64,000 bases of DNA. Source: Rhynchopus euleeides. Its lineage: Eukaryota > Euglenozoa > Diplonemea > Diplonemida > Diplonemidae. This document shows positions 11,108 through 22,250 of the stretch, piece by piece. The notes beneath the pieces were generated by a model. It ran no database searches. It saw nothing but the letters and a program-made list of their open reading frames with translations, and was not told the DNA's origin. The stretch is from the NCBI GenBank assembly GCA_963210315.1, contig OY723289.1, positions 1,860,001 to 1,924,000 on the forward strand, in the 5' to 3' direction. The stretch's first letter is position 1. Each line of letters opens with the position of its first letter. A program made the position numbers and the translations under genes.

Positions 11108-11488
11108 TCAGGCTGCCCCCGACGACACGTTTGTATCCTGCACCTTGCCATACTTCGCCTCCACCTTGTATATGACGGAGAGCGCCCTCCTTCCGCATCG
11201 TTGCGACTTCCCTGACAGCGAACTTATCCATGTCAGGGAAGACATGGCGATGATTGCGTTGGCCACCTGGGTGCTGTGCTTGTGGAGCTCCTTGCTCAAC
11301 ACCGTTGCTAGGAGCCTTCTAATGGATCCCAGTGTCAGCACACTGCCCCCTTTTTTAACAGGGAAGGCCGTGCAAAAATCATGCACAATGTTCGTCGCCT
11401 CCGCAGCCTCGGGACTCTCTGCGCTCTTCTTCTTCTTAATCGACTTTGCCGCCGGCTTCGCTGCCGGCTTCGTTGTCGTCTTCCCCAT
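11108..11488 (-). CDS. Histone H2B-like small protein inside mobile DNA
   Basis: A complete 126-codon frame with its own ATG. The N-terminus is Lys/Ala-rich (KPAAKPAAKSIKKKK) like a histone tail. Residues of about 50-80 (LTLGSIRRLLATVLSKELHK and onward) follow the H2B pattern of alpha-3 and alpha-C, IQTAVRLLLPGELAKHA. The usual alpha-1/alpha-2 part is not clear and the last ~35 residues are unlike H2B. It lies between two right-end copies of the long-TIR element. It could be a captured histone gene, a basic DNA-binding protein of the element, or chance resemblance. Confidence 0.35.
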   Translation of the reverse strand: MGKTTTKPAAKPAAKSIKKKKSAESPEAAEATNIVHDFCTAFPVKKGGSVLTLGSIRRLLATVLSKELHKHSTQVANAIIAMSSLTWISSLSGKSQRCGRRALSVIYKVEAKYGKVQDTNVSSGAA

Positions 11489-11831
11489 TTTTGTGAATCA
11501 GGTCTGCGAGCTGGGATGGGTGGAAACGTCCGTTTCGTTTGGTGTGGCTGTACTTCAGTGACGAGTGCCACATTGCATAGGTATCATGGGAAAAATGAGT
11601 GAAAATAGGTGAAAAGACTCCCGCTAGGGGGAGTCAGACTCCCGCTAGCGGGAGTTGGACTCCCCCTAGTTGAGACTCCCGAAAAGGGTTACCCTACCCC
11701 CGCTGGAGTCCACCGTGCAGTTCACGATCAACTTTTTTTTCGATTTCGGTGGAGTGGAATACCACGTACTGGGGAATGCGCCCAACCCAAAATTTGGGAA
11801 TTTTTCAAACATGCCATTTTGAATAGTATTA

Positions 11832-12546
11832 CCGTCACTCAAGTTTTGTTGGTGGGGTAATATATTGGTGGGGTAAATATGTTGGTGGGGTACTAATTTG
11901 GTGGATTTGGGGCTCTGAAAAAAGTTGGTGGGTTATTACCCCACCAACATAATTACCCCTGGGGCGCATTGTACTTGGCGATTTTTTCTGGCACCTGGGA
12001 TTTGGAGCCCCCTGCCCACCCACCCCGACTGCGCGTACGCATGTGCGTACGCCGTCCGCACTTTCTGAAACCGCGCTGCGTACGCGTACGCAGAAATTGC
12101 GTACGGCTGGTATTCCAGGTCTCTCAGCACACAGTAGGCCACCCAGTAGGCTGAGCCCTGGCCTTTGCTCTTGCCTTTCACAGACGGTTCCTTCGCGCAC
12201 AAGTGCAACAGGTACGATTACCTACTCGAAGGCTCGAAGGCTGCTGAGGTTGACGACCGATTTGGTGTGTGGACATGGCCGTCTCTTGTACTACATAGAC
12301 TGCCGTTTGCAGGCGCCGCACGCCCACGCGTACGCCGTATGCATTTTCTGGAAAACGTAGCCATCAGCCGGGCCCCTTAGGCGTTCGCCACGAAAACGGT
12401 AGTCAGCGATGCGCATTGGGGTAATAAATTGGTGGGGTAGATTTGTTGGTGGGGTAAATATGTTGGTGGGGTACTAATTTGGTGGATTTGGGGGTTCTGG
12501 AAGAAGTTGGTGGGTTATTACCCCACCAACATTACTTGAGTGACGG
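11832..12546. mobile_element. TA-flanked TIR element (CCGTCACTCAAGT ends)
   Basis: Inverted ends CCGTCACTCAAGT..TGTTGGTGGGGTAAT are flanked by TA on each side (11830-11831, 12547-12548), as in Tc1/mariner-type insertions. A direct repeat of about 90 bp built of TTGGTGGGGTA units occurs near both ends (about 11862-11950 and 12430-12530). The middle (12029-12110) holds several palindromic GCGTACGC motifs. Non-coding. Confidence 0.7.
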
Positions 12547-12550
12547 TATA

Positions 12551-13974
12551 CGGCTTACGGTCTACGTAGAGTTTTGGGTATTTATTAGAGTCTCGGGATT
12601 CAGCCAGATTTATTAGAGTTCTAATTAGGCGATTATTAGAGTCAAAATGAAATTATTAGAGTCTGATTAGGCGATTATTAGGGTATTATTAGACTCTAAT
12701 AATACCCTAATAATCGCCTAATTAGAGTGATGTGCCTGTGTTGTGGGGAGAGGAAGTGGTCACGAAAAGGGGCAGGAAGGGTCTTGGGTTCTGGGAGAGT
12801 GTGCCTGCGTGCGTCATGTCGATCTGTGTATGCTTGGGAGCGCAGCAGCCTCTACAGTTGCTTCTGTGGGGAACGTATCTGTGAGAAACCTTTGGCTGGG
12901 CACCCTCCCAAGCCCAAGTGCAAGAGCGTTCCCGTTCGCTCCAAGAGCGGAGGCACCTTCCTTTCGAGTATGTGTGGGACCACACCGAGCACGATGTGCC
13001 ACCTCATTGTCAACACAGTTTTGGCCTTCTGAGAGTCTTGACTTGGAGGCGTCATTGCTCATATCAACGTCGATCATTGCACATTCACGTTTGCTGTCGA
13101 TCCGCAGGGTTGACATTGGGAAAGAACAGCCTGGCACCTCCCACCAAGGTCCCGGGCATGACCTTAAACTGCCCAGGCTTCTCATACCATGACGGGCACT
13201 TGTGCCAGGGTATGAAACAGCAGGGGTGGCTCCCCTGGACCATGAAGGGTGATTGCATCAGGAGTCCTGAACAGATGGCGAGGCGTCTCCGTGATCCCTT
13301 GTAGGCATGGCAAGCCACTCTGGTAGCACCAGGGCAGAAACGGCGCCAAAGGGTGAAACCAAGTCTGGAGACCCATACGAACCTAGATCATGATCACTAC
13401 GAGCAGCCTTCGGGTCGCGTCTAGAAGTAGTTGATACCCTCCCACCTGACACGCATGTGCAGGGTCCCCGAAGCAATGAAGGAACTCGAACACAAAGGAG
13501 CAGCAGTACCCGCAGCAGGCAGTGTTTACGGTGCCTGCTGCGAGAAGAGCCACATCTCACCTCCGCCCAGGTCGTGTGCGTGTCTGTCACCACAACCTCT
13601 CCACAATGTTTCATCCGAACGCGCGCTGTAATGTGACAATGGAGCGTCTGATTTTCACAGATACCTTCTGTGCAGGCCTTGGGTTCCTCACTTGCCGGAC
13701 CTTGGCAGGGTGCTGCTGCTGCTGACGGAGCTCTCAGACACTGCCCGCTTCGGCATATCGCCCCTCTCCCCCGGCTCGCGCCTGTAACGCGTGGTCTGGG
13801 CGCTTTCTCTTGGGTGTAATCTCACCTCGAAATGCTCTAATAACACCCTAATTAGACTCTAATTAGAGCATAATTAGAGTAATAGAGTGTAGTTAGAGTT
13901 TCTGAAACTCTAATTATACTCTAATAAATCTTGGGTTAGAGTCTAAGTAGACTCTACGTAGACCGTAAGCCATA
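12551..13974. mobile_element. TA-flanked TIR element with TTATTAGAGT arrays
   Basis: Inverted ends GGCTTACGGTCTACGTAGAG match at 12552 onward and on the opposite strand up to 13973, with TA outside each end. Both subterminal regions are AT-rich arrays of TATTAGAGTCT-like units (12587-12727 and 13835-13945), in sharp contrast to the GC-rich interior. It abuts the preceding element. No protein is recognised inside. Within it, about 13468-13660 resembles 735-905. Confidence 0.65.
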
Positions 13975-14009
13975 GTATTACTTAGTAATTCTATTCGCCC
14001 CCCCCCCTG

Positions 14010-14884
14010 TAAGGAAAAAAAAAGATTTCCGGGAAAAATCCGGGGTGGTGGTGGAAAACTGGTGGCGGCTGGCAGCCTCGCAGATGAGTGGACTCATGTT
14101 CAGTCAGACTGCGAGCAACTTACCCGACCGTTTTTCTGTCCAGTTTCTTTGTCAAACCCCGAGAAAACGCAGGTCGCGAAGGGACGGACGTTCACTACCG
14201 TGGCCTCCGGCGGCTGGGGGGCTCCGCCCCCCAGACCCCCCTGTGCCGTCTGCCTGTCTTTTTTCCAACACCCTTCGGGGTCAATTGGGGATGGAATACA
14301 GACCACCCCGGGAGGATGCAGGCAGCTCACAGAATCGTACGGTTACAAGGAACAGATGCTCACTACCGTGGACTCACTCCGGCGGCTGGGGGGCTCCGCC
14401 CCCCAGACCCCCCTGTGCTGTATACCTGTCTTGGACCAAACCCTTTGGGGTCCCATCAGGGAATGGGATGCAGCCCACCCTGTGTAGCCCCTGGAGGACG
14501 CAGCCAGCTCATGCAGAATCTGTACCCACGGAAGGAACAGCCCGGGATCTGTACGCCCGGAAGAAACAGATGTTCACTACCGTGGCCTCCGGCGGCTGGG
14601 GGGCGGAGCCCCCCAGACCCCCCTGTGGCATGTGCCTGTATTGTATCCAAGTCCTTGCGCGCCCGGGTCTGCGGCAGATCGGTCCCGAAATCCATTTTTT
14701 GGACTAACCTCCGGCACCCGAGGCTGGACCCGATCACTGATCCCTGAGAGAGGAACCGGGAGGTGACCCATTCACCACAAGACTCGCTTGCCAGGGGGTC
14801 CGCCAAAAAATCGGGGAACGCCTCACATTTAAGCCCAAATGAGCGTAGATTTTGCCCCTATAAAATGCCCTGGTTGTATTGTGC
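14010..14884 (+). repeat. Hairpin-module repeat block (family A), copy 2
   Basis: Paralogue of 7808-8747, including the lead-in with GGTGGCGGCTGG and the tail CCTCACATTTAAGCCC. Three hairpin modules lie at about 14194-14245, 14362-14419 and 14576-14627. In the third, the hairpin centre reads GGAG instead of CTCC while the flanks keep their direction, so the stem-loop appears inverted in place. The module at 14362 has a small insertion before the hairpin. Confidence 0.75.
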
Positions 14885-17815
14885 AAAAAAAAAAAGAATC
14901 ACAGGCAATCCCAAATCTTGTAAGGCGGGTGGGTGGTTTGTTCAAGATTTCTCAAAAAGAAATCACATAACGTGGGGTGATTGATCCTGCTGCAACATCA
15001 AACCGCTCGATGCTATGTTGCCGGATTTCACAACACGCGCCACCCCTGCTGCGCCAGACCCTGTTACAAAGTCGAACAGGTGGGTCAGACTCGACAAAAA
15101 GGTGCCGGTGTGGGCATGGTTGATCACCTGCGCACATCTGCCCCGTCAGAAGAAGTGGGAGGCGCGCCTCGATGGGTGGTTGAGAGTGTCACTACCCCCG
15201 CACCACCACCATTCTACCCACCGCCATTCAGAGTAGCAGAACAGCACAGGGATTCTGTAGTGTCCATCCCGACCCAGTCATTTTCCCCCCAATATATTTT
15301 TTGGTCGAACTCAACGCTCACTCCCAACACACATGCCCGACCGACACCTGCGTCTCAGGCACATCTGTTTTGTCCCGCCTTGTTATTCTGTCTTCCTCGC
15401 GAGCCCTGGCTTATAATGCAGCGGCGAAGCGACGAGCGGCTATGGGTGCCGTGCGCTGGCCGCAGCTCTTTTTTTGGTTGGCATGGCGCTGCATTGCAAT
15501 CCTCTAGTCCGAAGGGTGTGCACTTGGCCTGCTCCGACTAAAGTGCCACCGCCGACATGTGTATGTGGGTGACGGTGTAACATATCAGAGCCCCCTCGGT
15601 ATAACCCTACACGATATAATCATCGCAAAGGGTGGTTCCGAGTCACTGCAAACGATTTACGTGTGTGTGTGGCATGATCAGTTCGTGTATCATCGGTGCG
15701 ACATCCACTATGCAATGAGTTTACCGGGTGTGTAAGAGAGCGGCGTGCTGACCGATGGGCTTGAAGGGTAGGTTTGCTGGCCTGGCCCGACAGGTGCCGC
15801 CGACGCTTTCCAAAACAGATTCGCGTGTGTGCGTGTCGGTGTAGGGACTGCGAGCGATTTCCGCTGTGTTGTCACCCGCCCTCCCTGTGTTATGGTATAG
15901 TTTGCTCGCTTTTTCTGTTCCTGAATCGGTGGCGGTATCATGTCAAATGTTTGTGGGGGGAGTGGGTGGGTGGGTGAGGGGGGGGGGGGTGTGCGCGTCT
16001 GCTTTCTGATTAGTTACGAGTGCCGAATCAAAGAACGGTTGCCGCGAAGAAAAAAAAGCCGCGTGGCTGAATATTTTTGATGATTTTTGATGGGCACCCT
16101 CAGTGCCACATCACGGGGCCTTGAAGACCCGCTGATGAACAAGTGTATTCAACGAATTTTTTGCGTGCTCCAGCAAAGAGTCACCATCTCACCCCGTTCC
16201 TCTTTCCTTTTGGATCTGTTGATGGCTTGAAGTTCCGCATCTCGTGGGACACCTGCAGATCGCTGCAACTCGGGTGGTTGTGGGCACGGTGAAGAGGGCG
16301 AACGTCAATTATCCTCGTGTCACTTGCCTTCCAAGGGGTTGCTGATCCCTGTTTATTCCTGCTGATCAGCCTGGGGCGGCGGTGCGTCATCCACACAGGT
16401 CCGAAACCGAGGTGCCGTTGTGTCGCTCTCTCTCCTGCGGCAACACCTTGAGCCTTTGCGCAGAATGGCAGAAGCTCACGAAAGTGAGCGACCCTCCAGA
16501 AAAGGTGACAGACTTTCGCAGCTTAGACTAGCGACAGAGCCTGTGACAGAGGTGGGCCAAGGCAACCCTGTGTGAAGAAATCGGGCGAGCCCCCCTGAAG
16601 TGGTTGGCATCGGAAATGTCATTACTCAGCACCCCACCCCCCACGCGCCGCACAAACAGTCCTGTTGCTTGCTGAGTCACTGAGATAACGTCTCCCGGTG
16701 TATCTGCCTGAGCCCAGCGAGACTTCAATTTTTTTTGGTGGAAGGCGCAAATCACACTCGTGTGTTCAAGCCTCAAAAGGAGCTGTGTCAGCAAGGTAAA
16801 GGGCGTGTTTTTCTCTGCGGCATTTGCTTCCCCTCGCATTTGTCAGCCTCGCCTACCTTCCCGAGAGAGCGGGCTTCTGCCAGAGACATGCGCCTCCTCC
16901 CCTGGTTGCACAAAGCGCACGAATCAAACACAAACACAACACAGTGCGGCAGCTCCTTACTTTTGATTCACCCAAACACCACCCACCGTACTGTCACAAC
17001 AAACGCTTCTTCTTCTCTCCTGCATCACCCACCCAGGCTCTGGGGCTACGATGCTTACTTCCCTCCCCACCTCCCCTGCCACGCACACGAATGATCAAAC
17101 CACCACACCGTTAATTCTCAACGCCTCCTCGCCACCCCTGCTCCAACGATACGCCGCGTATCCCCCCATGCCGCCCCCTCTCTCTCTCAAGTGACTTGAC
17201 GCCTTGCCGCTGCTGGCGTGCTACCCTCCTAGGAGTGCGTGACCCACGCCGCGAAGGGGATGGCGTGAGCCTCTCTGGAGCGTGGGTGAGTGCAGATCTT
17301 GGTTGTAGTAGCGAATATTCAATGGAGAACATTGAAGGCCGAAGTGGAGAAGGTTTCCGCGTCAACAGCATCTGACGTCCCAGCCAAAGCAAGCGTCAGA
17401 CAAAATCTAAACGGCGCGTGAGAGGGGCAGCTTTCTCGTTGCAGCTTCTACCGCGTATGCTTAAAAAGGGTGTCAATACCCCACCCCCCCCTGAAAATCA
17501 CACGCTTCTCCTCGAAAGGTCTCTTTACCCTTCCCTCTCGATCTCCCTCTCTCTCCCCCTGTCTAACTCATGCGGACAGCTGCTGTTTCTGCGTACCTGC
17601 TTGTTTCTCCCACGGGGAGGAGTCTTTTTCCCTCTATTATTGTCCTCTCTCCTTCCCCTCCTGGCTGGCGGTGCTCTCCTTTTGCGGCATCCCCTCCTAT
17701 GGCGCATCAGGGGCAAACAGGGCCCCCACCTCTCTGGGAGAACCTCACACAGATCAGGCCATGCCGGTATCGGGGAGTGATGAGGGGTCGCTGGGGGATG
17801 TGTGAGGGCTCAACG
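14885..17815. other. Intergenic, no gene seen
   Basis: Short frames only, none with recognisable protein character. Features are G-runs near 15956-15990, pyrimidine-rich stretches around 17460-17680, and a segment at about 17180-17430 whose GTGACTTGAC and CCAGCCAA.GCAAGCGTC motifs recur at 18795-18865, suggesting two diverged copies of another repeat. Confidence 0.5.
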
Positions 17816-17819
17816 CCCC

Positions 17820-18215
17820 GCCTGGAAAAAAAATCTGGCCATTTTTTTTTTTTGGTGCACAGGCACAGTGATTTTCCTCTCCGCTGAAAATCTCAAAAAT
17901 GCCGGCGAAAAAAAATTTTCCCACTCGGAAAAATTTTTCTCGGGCGCGCTTCGCGCGCCCGAGACTACGCGGAGATGGCCAGTCGCATACGCCCAAGGAC
18001 TTGCGAGACAGGCACACGCGACAGGGGGGGTCTGGGGGGCGGAGCCCCCCAGACCCGCCGGAGGCCACGGTAGTGAACATCCGCCCCGTCGAGGCTACAG
18101 ATTTTGGGCGTTTTCGCATTCCTGGGGTTGCTGTACGGCTGGTGGGCCTGGGTTCCACAAGGGGGGTCTGGGGGGCGGAGCCCCGCAGCCGCCGGAGGCC
18201 ACGGTAGTGAACATC
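17820..18215 (-). repeat. Family A repeat fragment, reverse orientation, two hairpin modules
   Basis: Modules at about 18021-18078 and 18160-18211 are the reverse complement of those in 7808-8747. To the left is a 10-bp GC hairpin with a TTCG loop (CTCGGGCGCG-CTTCG-CGCGCCCGAG, about 17938-17964) preceded by A/T-rich GAAAAATTTTTC sequence. A matching arrangement occurs at 22290-22570. Confidence 0.7.
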
Positions 18216-18308
18216 TGTTCTTTGCAGCCACCCTCTGCAGGTCTTGTCCTGCCAATCTGTAACTGCTTGGTGGGGCTCACAGAGCAGGCCCTCCCATTTT
18301 TTTCCTGG

Positions 18309-18417
18309 GGGGGCCCTCGCTACGAGTCACTGTGAGTCACGAGTCGTCAGTTGTCAGCCAAACATGGCTGACTTCTCACTTTTTCTCACTCAGTCACACT
18401 TGGTAGCGAGGGCCCCC
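18309..18417. mobile_element. MITE, family 2, with TGG duplication
   Basis: A 109-bp element with ends GGGGGCCCTCGCTAC and GTAGCGAGGGCCCCC, flanked by TGG on both sides (18306-18308, 18418-18420). The 3-bp duplication and G-rich ends would suit a PIF/Harbinger-type family; this is inference because no transposase is present. Confidence 0.75.
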
Positions 18418-18480
18418 TGGGTCTGATGTTTTTTCCTCCAGGACCTCTCCCCAGACCCCCTGAAAAATTCCCACCAAAAA

Positions 18481-18562
18481 CCCCCGTGGCGAAAAAACTT
18501 TTTTCGCCGGACGATTTTTCCAGTTTTTTTTTTTGCGAAATTTTATTTTTTCGCCACGGGGG
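18481..18562. repeat. Foldback hairpin (CCCCCGTGGCGAAAAAA arms)
   Basis: Arms CCCCCGTGGCGAAAAAA and TTTTTTCGCCACGGGGG are exact complements around an A/T-rich centre. Probably a small foldback element. The rest of 18418-19448 has no supportable gene. Confidence 0.6.
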
Positions 18563-19730
18563 AAAATCACTGCACAGGCATCTGGCGGCACACCTCCCAG
18601 AAGGGGCTCAGCGAAAGTGCGCGGAAGCGTCTTTTTCCGCTGCTTTAATTCATCAGCGATTCGCGGAGTGGAATCAATCATCCAGTGTGCCCCCGCTCTA
18701 CCCCCGCCCCCCCCCCCCCCCCAACCCCTGTGCATCAGGCCCCGCCACACCGCCTGGAGCAGACTATGGTTGTCTGTCTTTCTCTGCCTCACTGCCTCGA
18801 GTGACTTGACACCGCGCCGCTGGGGCGTGCCGCTCCTCCGAAGCTCCAGCCAACGCAAGCGTCGGCAAAACGGGCAGGCGTTTTCCCTCTCCTCTCTCTC
18901 GGCCTCCTCTTAGCCTATCACCGCCCCTGTCAACTGTACGCGCTTTCTTCAGTATCCCTATCGCACTCCTATCTCCTCTGCCCCTCCTCCCCTTCGCAGG
19001 CGTTCGCTCTGATCCAACCATCAGAGAGGGGTGTCTTCACCTCTGTGAGCCCAGCATGAATGCGTCCCCCCGCCTCAAGGCAAGGCCCGCCCCTGTGGGG
19101 GGTTCTCGTTGCCATGCTCGTTGCCATCCCACGCACGAGAGTGTGGCCAAGGAGAACCCCCAAAGGAGGAGGAATGTGCCGAGATGAGGTGGTGGGCCTT
19201 TTCCCTCGCATCGTTCACAACCGATGGCCCGGCAAAAAAGGTTGTGTACCGGAATGACACAGAGTTGGGCGCGTCGCAAAGTGCCCTTCTTCTCTAGATA
19301 GCCACGGGGCAAGGTTCTCCGGGATATCATACGGACCCCCCAAAAAACCTTCCAGGGATAACGTGTGGATCCCAGGAGACGTCTTTGCCTGATTCTCAAC
19401 TCAAAAAAATAAAACAAAGATGTGCGCACGTCACCCACCCCCCCCCCCTAGGGGGGGTCATAAGCCCGTACAAAACCAAAATTTTCGACATACCATCAGA
19501 GCCGCCCTAATACCTGATCTGACCTGAAAATCCGACCCATACCCCCCCGGAAACTGTCTGGGGCCCACTTGTGACACCTGATACGCACTTTTGTGATGAT
19601 TTTTTGGGGTCCTAAAAAATGTACCTCAGTTTCGTACCTTGCCTTTGTACCTGAACCACTCCCGACCGCATTATTTCGTTCTTTGCAAGGGAAGGGTGTC
19701 ACTACGCTCACTCAGCACGCCGAGCAACAC

Positions 19731-20444
19731 ATGCCGCGTGCCCAGGGCCTCGCAGAGGTGTCAGATGCTGCTGCAGAGGAGTACCTTGCTCGAAAGACGC
19801 TCGCCAAACGGGAGATGTGCGGGGTCTCGGCAGAGAGCGTTGTGGCAGACATGCGTAAAAAGAAAACGGCACACGACATCGGTGAGGCGACATTATTTCG
19901 GGCGCTCCGTCGGGCTGGGTACATAGGAGAGCGAGTGGGACGTGGTGACGACAGATATATGCGGTGGTGCATCAACTGCACGCACGTGCGGGAAAAGCGG
20001 CGTTCCTTGCTAGCCAAGAAAGATGTCACCTGCACTCCTACTCCTCCCACTCCTCCTGCTCCTACCCCCACACCAACTGATGTGGGCAGTGAGAGTGATG
20101 GCAGCTCCAGAGCAGCAGATGATCTAGGAAGCAATGAGCGGGTCAGCCGGGCAGACTACCTCAGTCTGTACCGGAAGTACGAAGCGTTGCGGGCCCGCCA
20201 CCACCGCCTCCAGGAGAGGACCCGAGGGTTGAGAGTAGGGTTGTACAACGCCAGGGGAGGGTATTCCCCTGGCGTTGAGACATCCCTGGCGACCTTGCGG
20301 TCGCACTGTGTGGGGGCTGAGTCGGCAGGCAGATGCCGATCCAATGACCTTGTTGAGTCCCCACATGGTACACTCTCATACGTGTTGTCGAGACTGCGTG
20401 GTGTGCATATCCTGCGGGGCGCAAATTACACAGCACAATCATAA
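19731..20444 (+). CDS. Unknown ORF of the TA element, possible helix-turn-helix
   Basis: 237 residues from ATG 19731; the frame is open further upstream into the left TIR, so the start is uncertain. The segment SAESVVADMRKKKTAHDIGE followed by ATLFRALRRAGY has the spacing of a helix-turn-helix as in the N-terminal DNA-binding part of mariner-type transposases. A Thr/Pro-rich linker and a possible coiled stretch follow. No DDE catalytic domain is visible. The gene includes a perfect 13-bp-stem hairpin (20246-20277, CAACGCCAGGGGA arms). Function unknown; DNA binding is inference. Confidence 0.45.
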   Translation: MPRAQGLAEVSDAAAEEYLARKTLAKREMCGVSAESVVADMRKKKTAHDIGEATLFRALRRAGYIGERVGRGDDRYMRWCINCTHVREKRRSLLAKKDVTCTPTPPTPPAPTPTPTDVGSESDGSSRAADDLGSNERVSRADYLSLYRKYEALRARHHRLQERTRGLRVGLYNARGGYSPGVETSLATLRSHCVGAESAGRCRSNDLVESPHGTLSYVLSRLRGVHILRGANYTAQS

Positions 20445-20479
20445 CCACTTCGGCTCTCAGGGCGTACAATATCCCAATC

Positions 20480-20749
20480 GTGCCTTCACAGGCTAAGATC
20501 GACGAAGCAAAAGCATCTACAACGCTGCCTACTAATGCCGATGCAGCCTCCCAGGCGTACGAAGTACTCACAATGACCCATATGCGATCGAAGTACTACA
20601 CCCAGAAGGTGGCTGAACTCATTCTGCTGACGCAACAACACAACATTCCCACTAATCAGGTCAAGAAAGACCTTGCCGAGGCACTGGGGAAGGCAACATG
20701 CGTGCCACCTGAGCCAGAACCACCGCAGAAAAGGCAAAGAACGAAATAA
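20480..20749 (+). CDS. Small unknown ORF of the TA element
   Basis: 89 residues, starting MPSQAKIDEAK and ending in a basic EPPQKRQRTK tail encoded at the start of the right TIR. Mostly helical in character. It follows the larger ORF by 35 bp. It could be a second element protein or the 3' part of one gene; nothing in the sequence decides. Confidence 0.35.
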   Translation: MPSQAKIDEAKASTTLPTNADAASQAYEVLTMTHMRSKYYTQKVAELILLTQQHNIPTNQVKKDLAEALGKATCVPPEPEPPQKRQRTK

Positions 20750-20982
20750 TGCGGTCGGGAGTGGTTCAGGTACAAAGGCAAGGTACGAAACTGAGGTACA
20801 TTTTTTAGGACCCCAAAAAATCATCACAAAAGTGCGTATCAGGTGTCACAAGTGGGCCCCAGACAGTTTCCGGGGGGGTATGGGTCGGATTTTCGGGTCA
20901 GATCAGGTATTAGGGCGGTTCTGATGGTATGTTGAAAATTTTGGTTTTCGTACGTTTTTAGGGGGGCTTATGACCCCCCCTA

Positions 20983-21839
20983 CCCCCCCCCCCCCCCCCC
21001 CCCCCCCCGGTCGTCACGCACGCCGGAGGGTTGTGGTGGTCGATGCCTTAAAAAATGCTGACCGAGCCTTCTTTCTCCATCTGTCACACCTGGCATGCGT
21101 CATGGTGGGGGGGGGGGGCGGGGGGCGTGCCTTGTGGGCCTTTCTGGATTCTGTTCTGGCTTCATTTTTGTGGGCTCTTCTATCGCGCAGAAAGTAAAGG
21201 TGTTGATCGAGGGGGGGGGGGGGGCTGGGGCTGGGGTTGGATGTCGGGTGGGCAGCAGTGTGTGTCGTGTGATGGTGGTGCTGGTTTCGACAGCCCGTGC
21301 CATGCTGTTCCGAAAGTCTATGAAAGAGTGAAGGCAATACCACTCTCATCTCCGCACGCATCCTCCGCCCACCCTGCATGGCGCACAAACGAATCTCGGT
21401 GCAGCTGGGTGAGCTGTAGCTCCACTACACCACACCCACCCCCTCCCAGACCCTCGAATCTGCACATTTCCTCCAATAGTTCAGAAGAATGAAGCAAAGG
21501 TTTTGTCTTTCTCCCAAACCAACAACGAACTGGACCACCGTGATGTGTTGGCAGGGCGGGCTGCTCTCTCCCCCAATCTGCCCCTCGTCACCACTTCAGG
21601 GGGGGGGGGGGTGCGTGGCTGTCTGTTTGCCACATGAACCACCATTCGGAGACCCACGCACAGAGCACCTTCTCTTTGGTGCCTCTGCTGGATCACACAA
21701 CGTGACGATCCGTTCCAAACATATAGGGGGTGTGCGCTGTTGAGTGAGTGAGTGCGTGCGTGCCGCATTAATCTTCTTGAGAAGGACGGGAAGATGTTTT
21801 TCATTTTCCCCCACACGGCTCCAACTCGCATGCCCCCCT
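20983..21839. other. Intergenic, homopolymer-rich
   Basis: C-runs at 20983-21008 and G-runs near 21105, 21210 and 21600. No gene supported. Confidence 0.5.
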
Positions 21840-21947
21840 GGGGGTCTTCGCTACGGGGTGGTCGTCAGTGCATTTTGGTGCATTTCCTGTTGAAATCGCT
21901 GAAAGCTGACTAAGATTGACGAAGAATAACGACCAGCGAATACCCCA
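21840..21947. mobile_element. MITE, family 1, copy 1
   Basis: Ends GGGGGTCTTCGCT and a diverged right end GCGAATACCCC. Internal GGTCGT..ACGACC pairing and CAGTGCATTTTGGTGCATTT are shared with copies at 22143 and 28570. No clear target duplication. Confidence 0.65.
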
Positions 21948-22142
21948 CCCGGGTTTTTTTTGTCTCCCTCACCCCCAAACCCGCCAAACCCCTCCCCACC
22001 CTACACAAAGAGTCGGCTTGATTGGCATGTCCTGGTCGGGTGTGAGACACACATCCCTCTTTTGCCAGGCGTGATGAGGCTGCTGGGCGACATTCGCTCA
22101 GGAGGACTTGGTGTGCGGTTTGCGAAAGGACCGCACCCCTGA

Positions 22143-22250
22143 GGGGGTCTTCGCTACGGGGTGCTCGTCAGTGCATTTCGGTGCATTTCCTGTTGAATTG
22201 GCAGAAAACTGACGAAGATTGACGAAGGATAACGACCAGCGAAGACCCCC
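22143..22250. mobile_element. MITE, family 1, copy 2, with TGA duplication
   Basis: A 108-bp element with exact ends GGGGGTCTTCGCT / AGCGAAGACCCCC, flanked by TGA at 22140-22142 and 22251-22253. The 3-bp duplication and TCGCTAC motif resemble MITE family 2, so the two may be mobilised by related enzymes. Confidence 0.75.

Larger units (their letters stand above)
8835..11757. mobile_element. Long-TIR DNA element, composite, with nested insertion
   Basis: Inverted ends share CACGGTGGACTCCAGCG, arrays of palindromic ACTCCCGCTAGCGGGAGT and a common inner border ACTCCC..CTTTTCACCTATTTTCA (left about 8984-9142, right about 11583-11720). A further right-end copy lies inside at about 10860-10965, so one element seems to have gained a second terminus or inserted next to a relative. 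It carries minus-strand ORFs at 9300-10169 and 11108-11488. Outer limits are approximate and the superfamily is not recognised. Confidence 0.6.
19449..20982 (+). mobile_element. TA-flanked DNA element with ~240-bp TIRs
   Basis: TIRs run from 19451 to about 19688 and from about 20734 to 20980; they are nearly identical over ~240 bp. TA stands at both outer edges, and both flanks are C-runs, so the element went into a poly-C tract. It carries two plus-strand frames (19731-20444, 20480-20749). Intact long TIRs suggest a fairly young insertion. Neither ORF is a recognisable full transposase, so it is probably non-autonomous or from an undescribed family. Confidence 0.8.
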
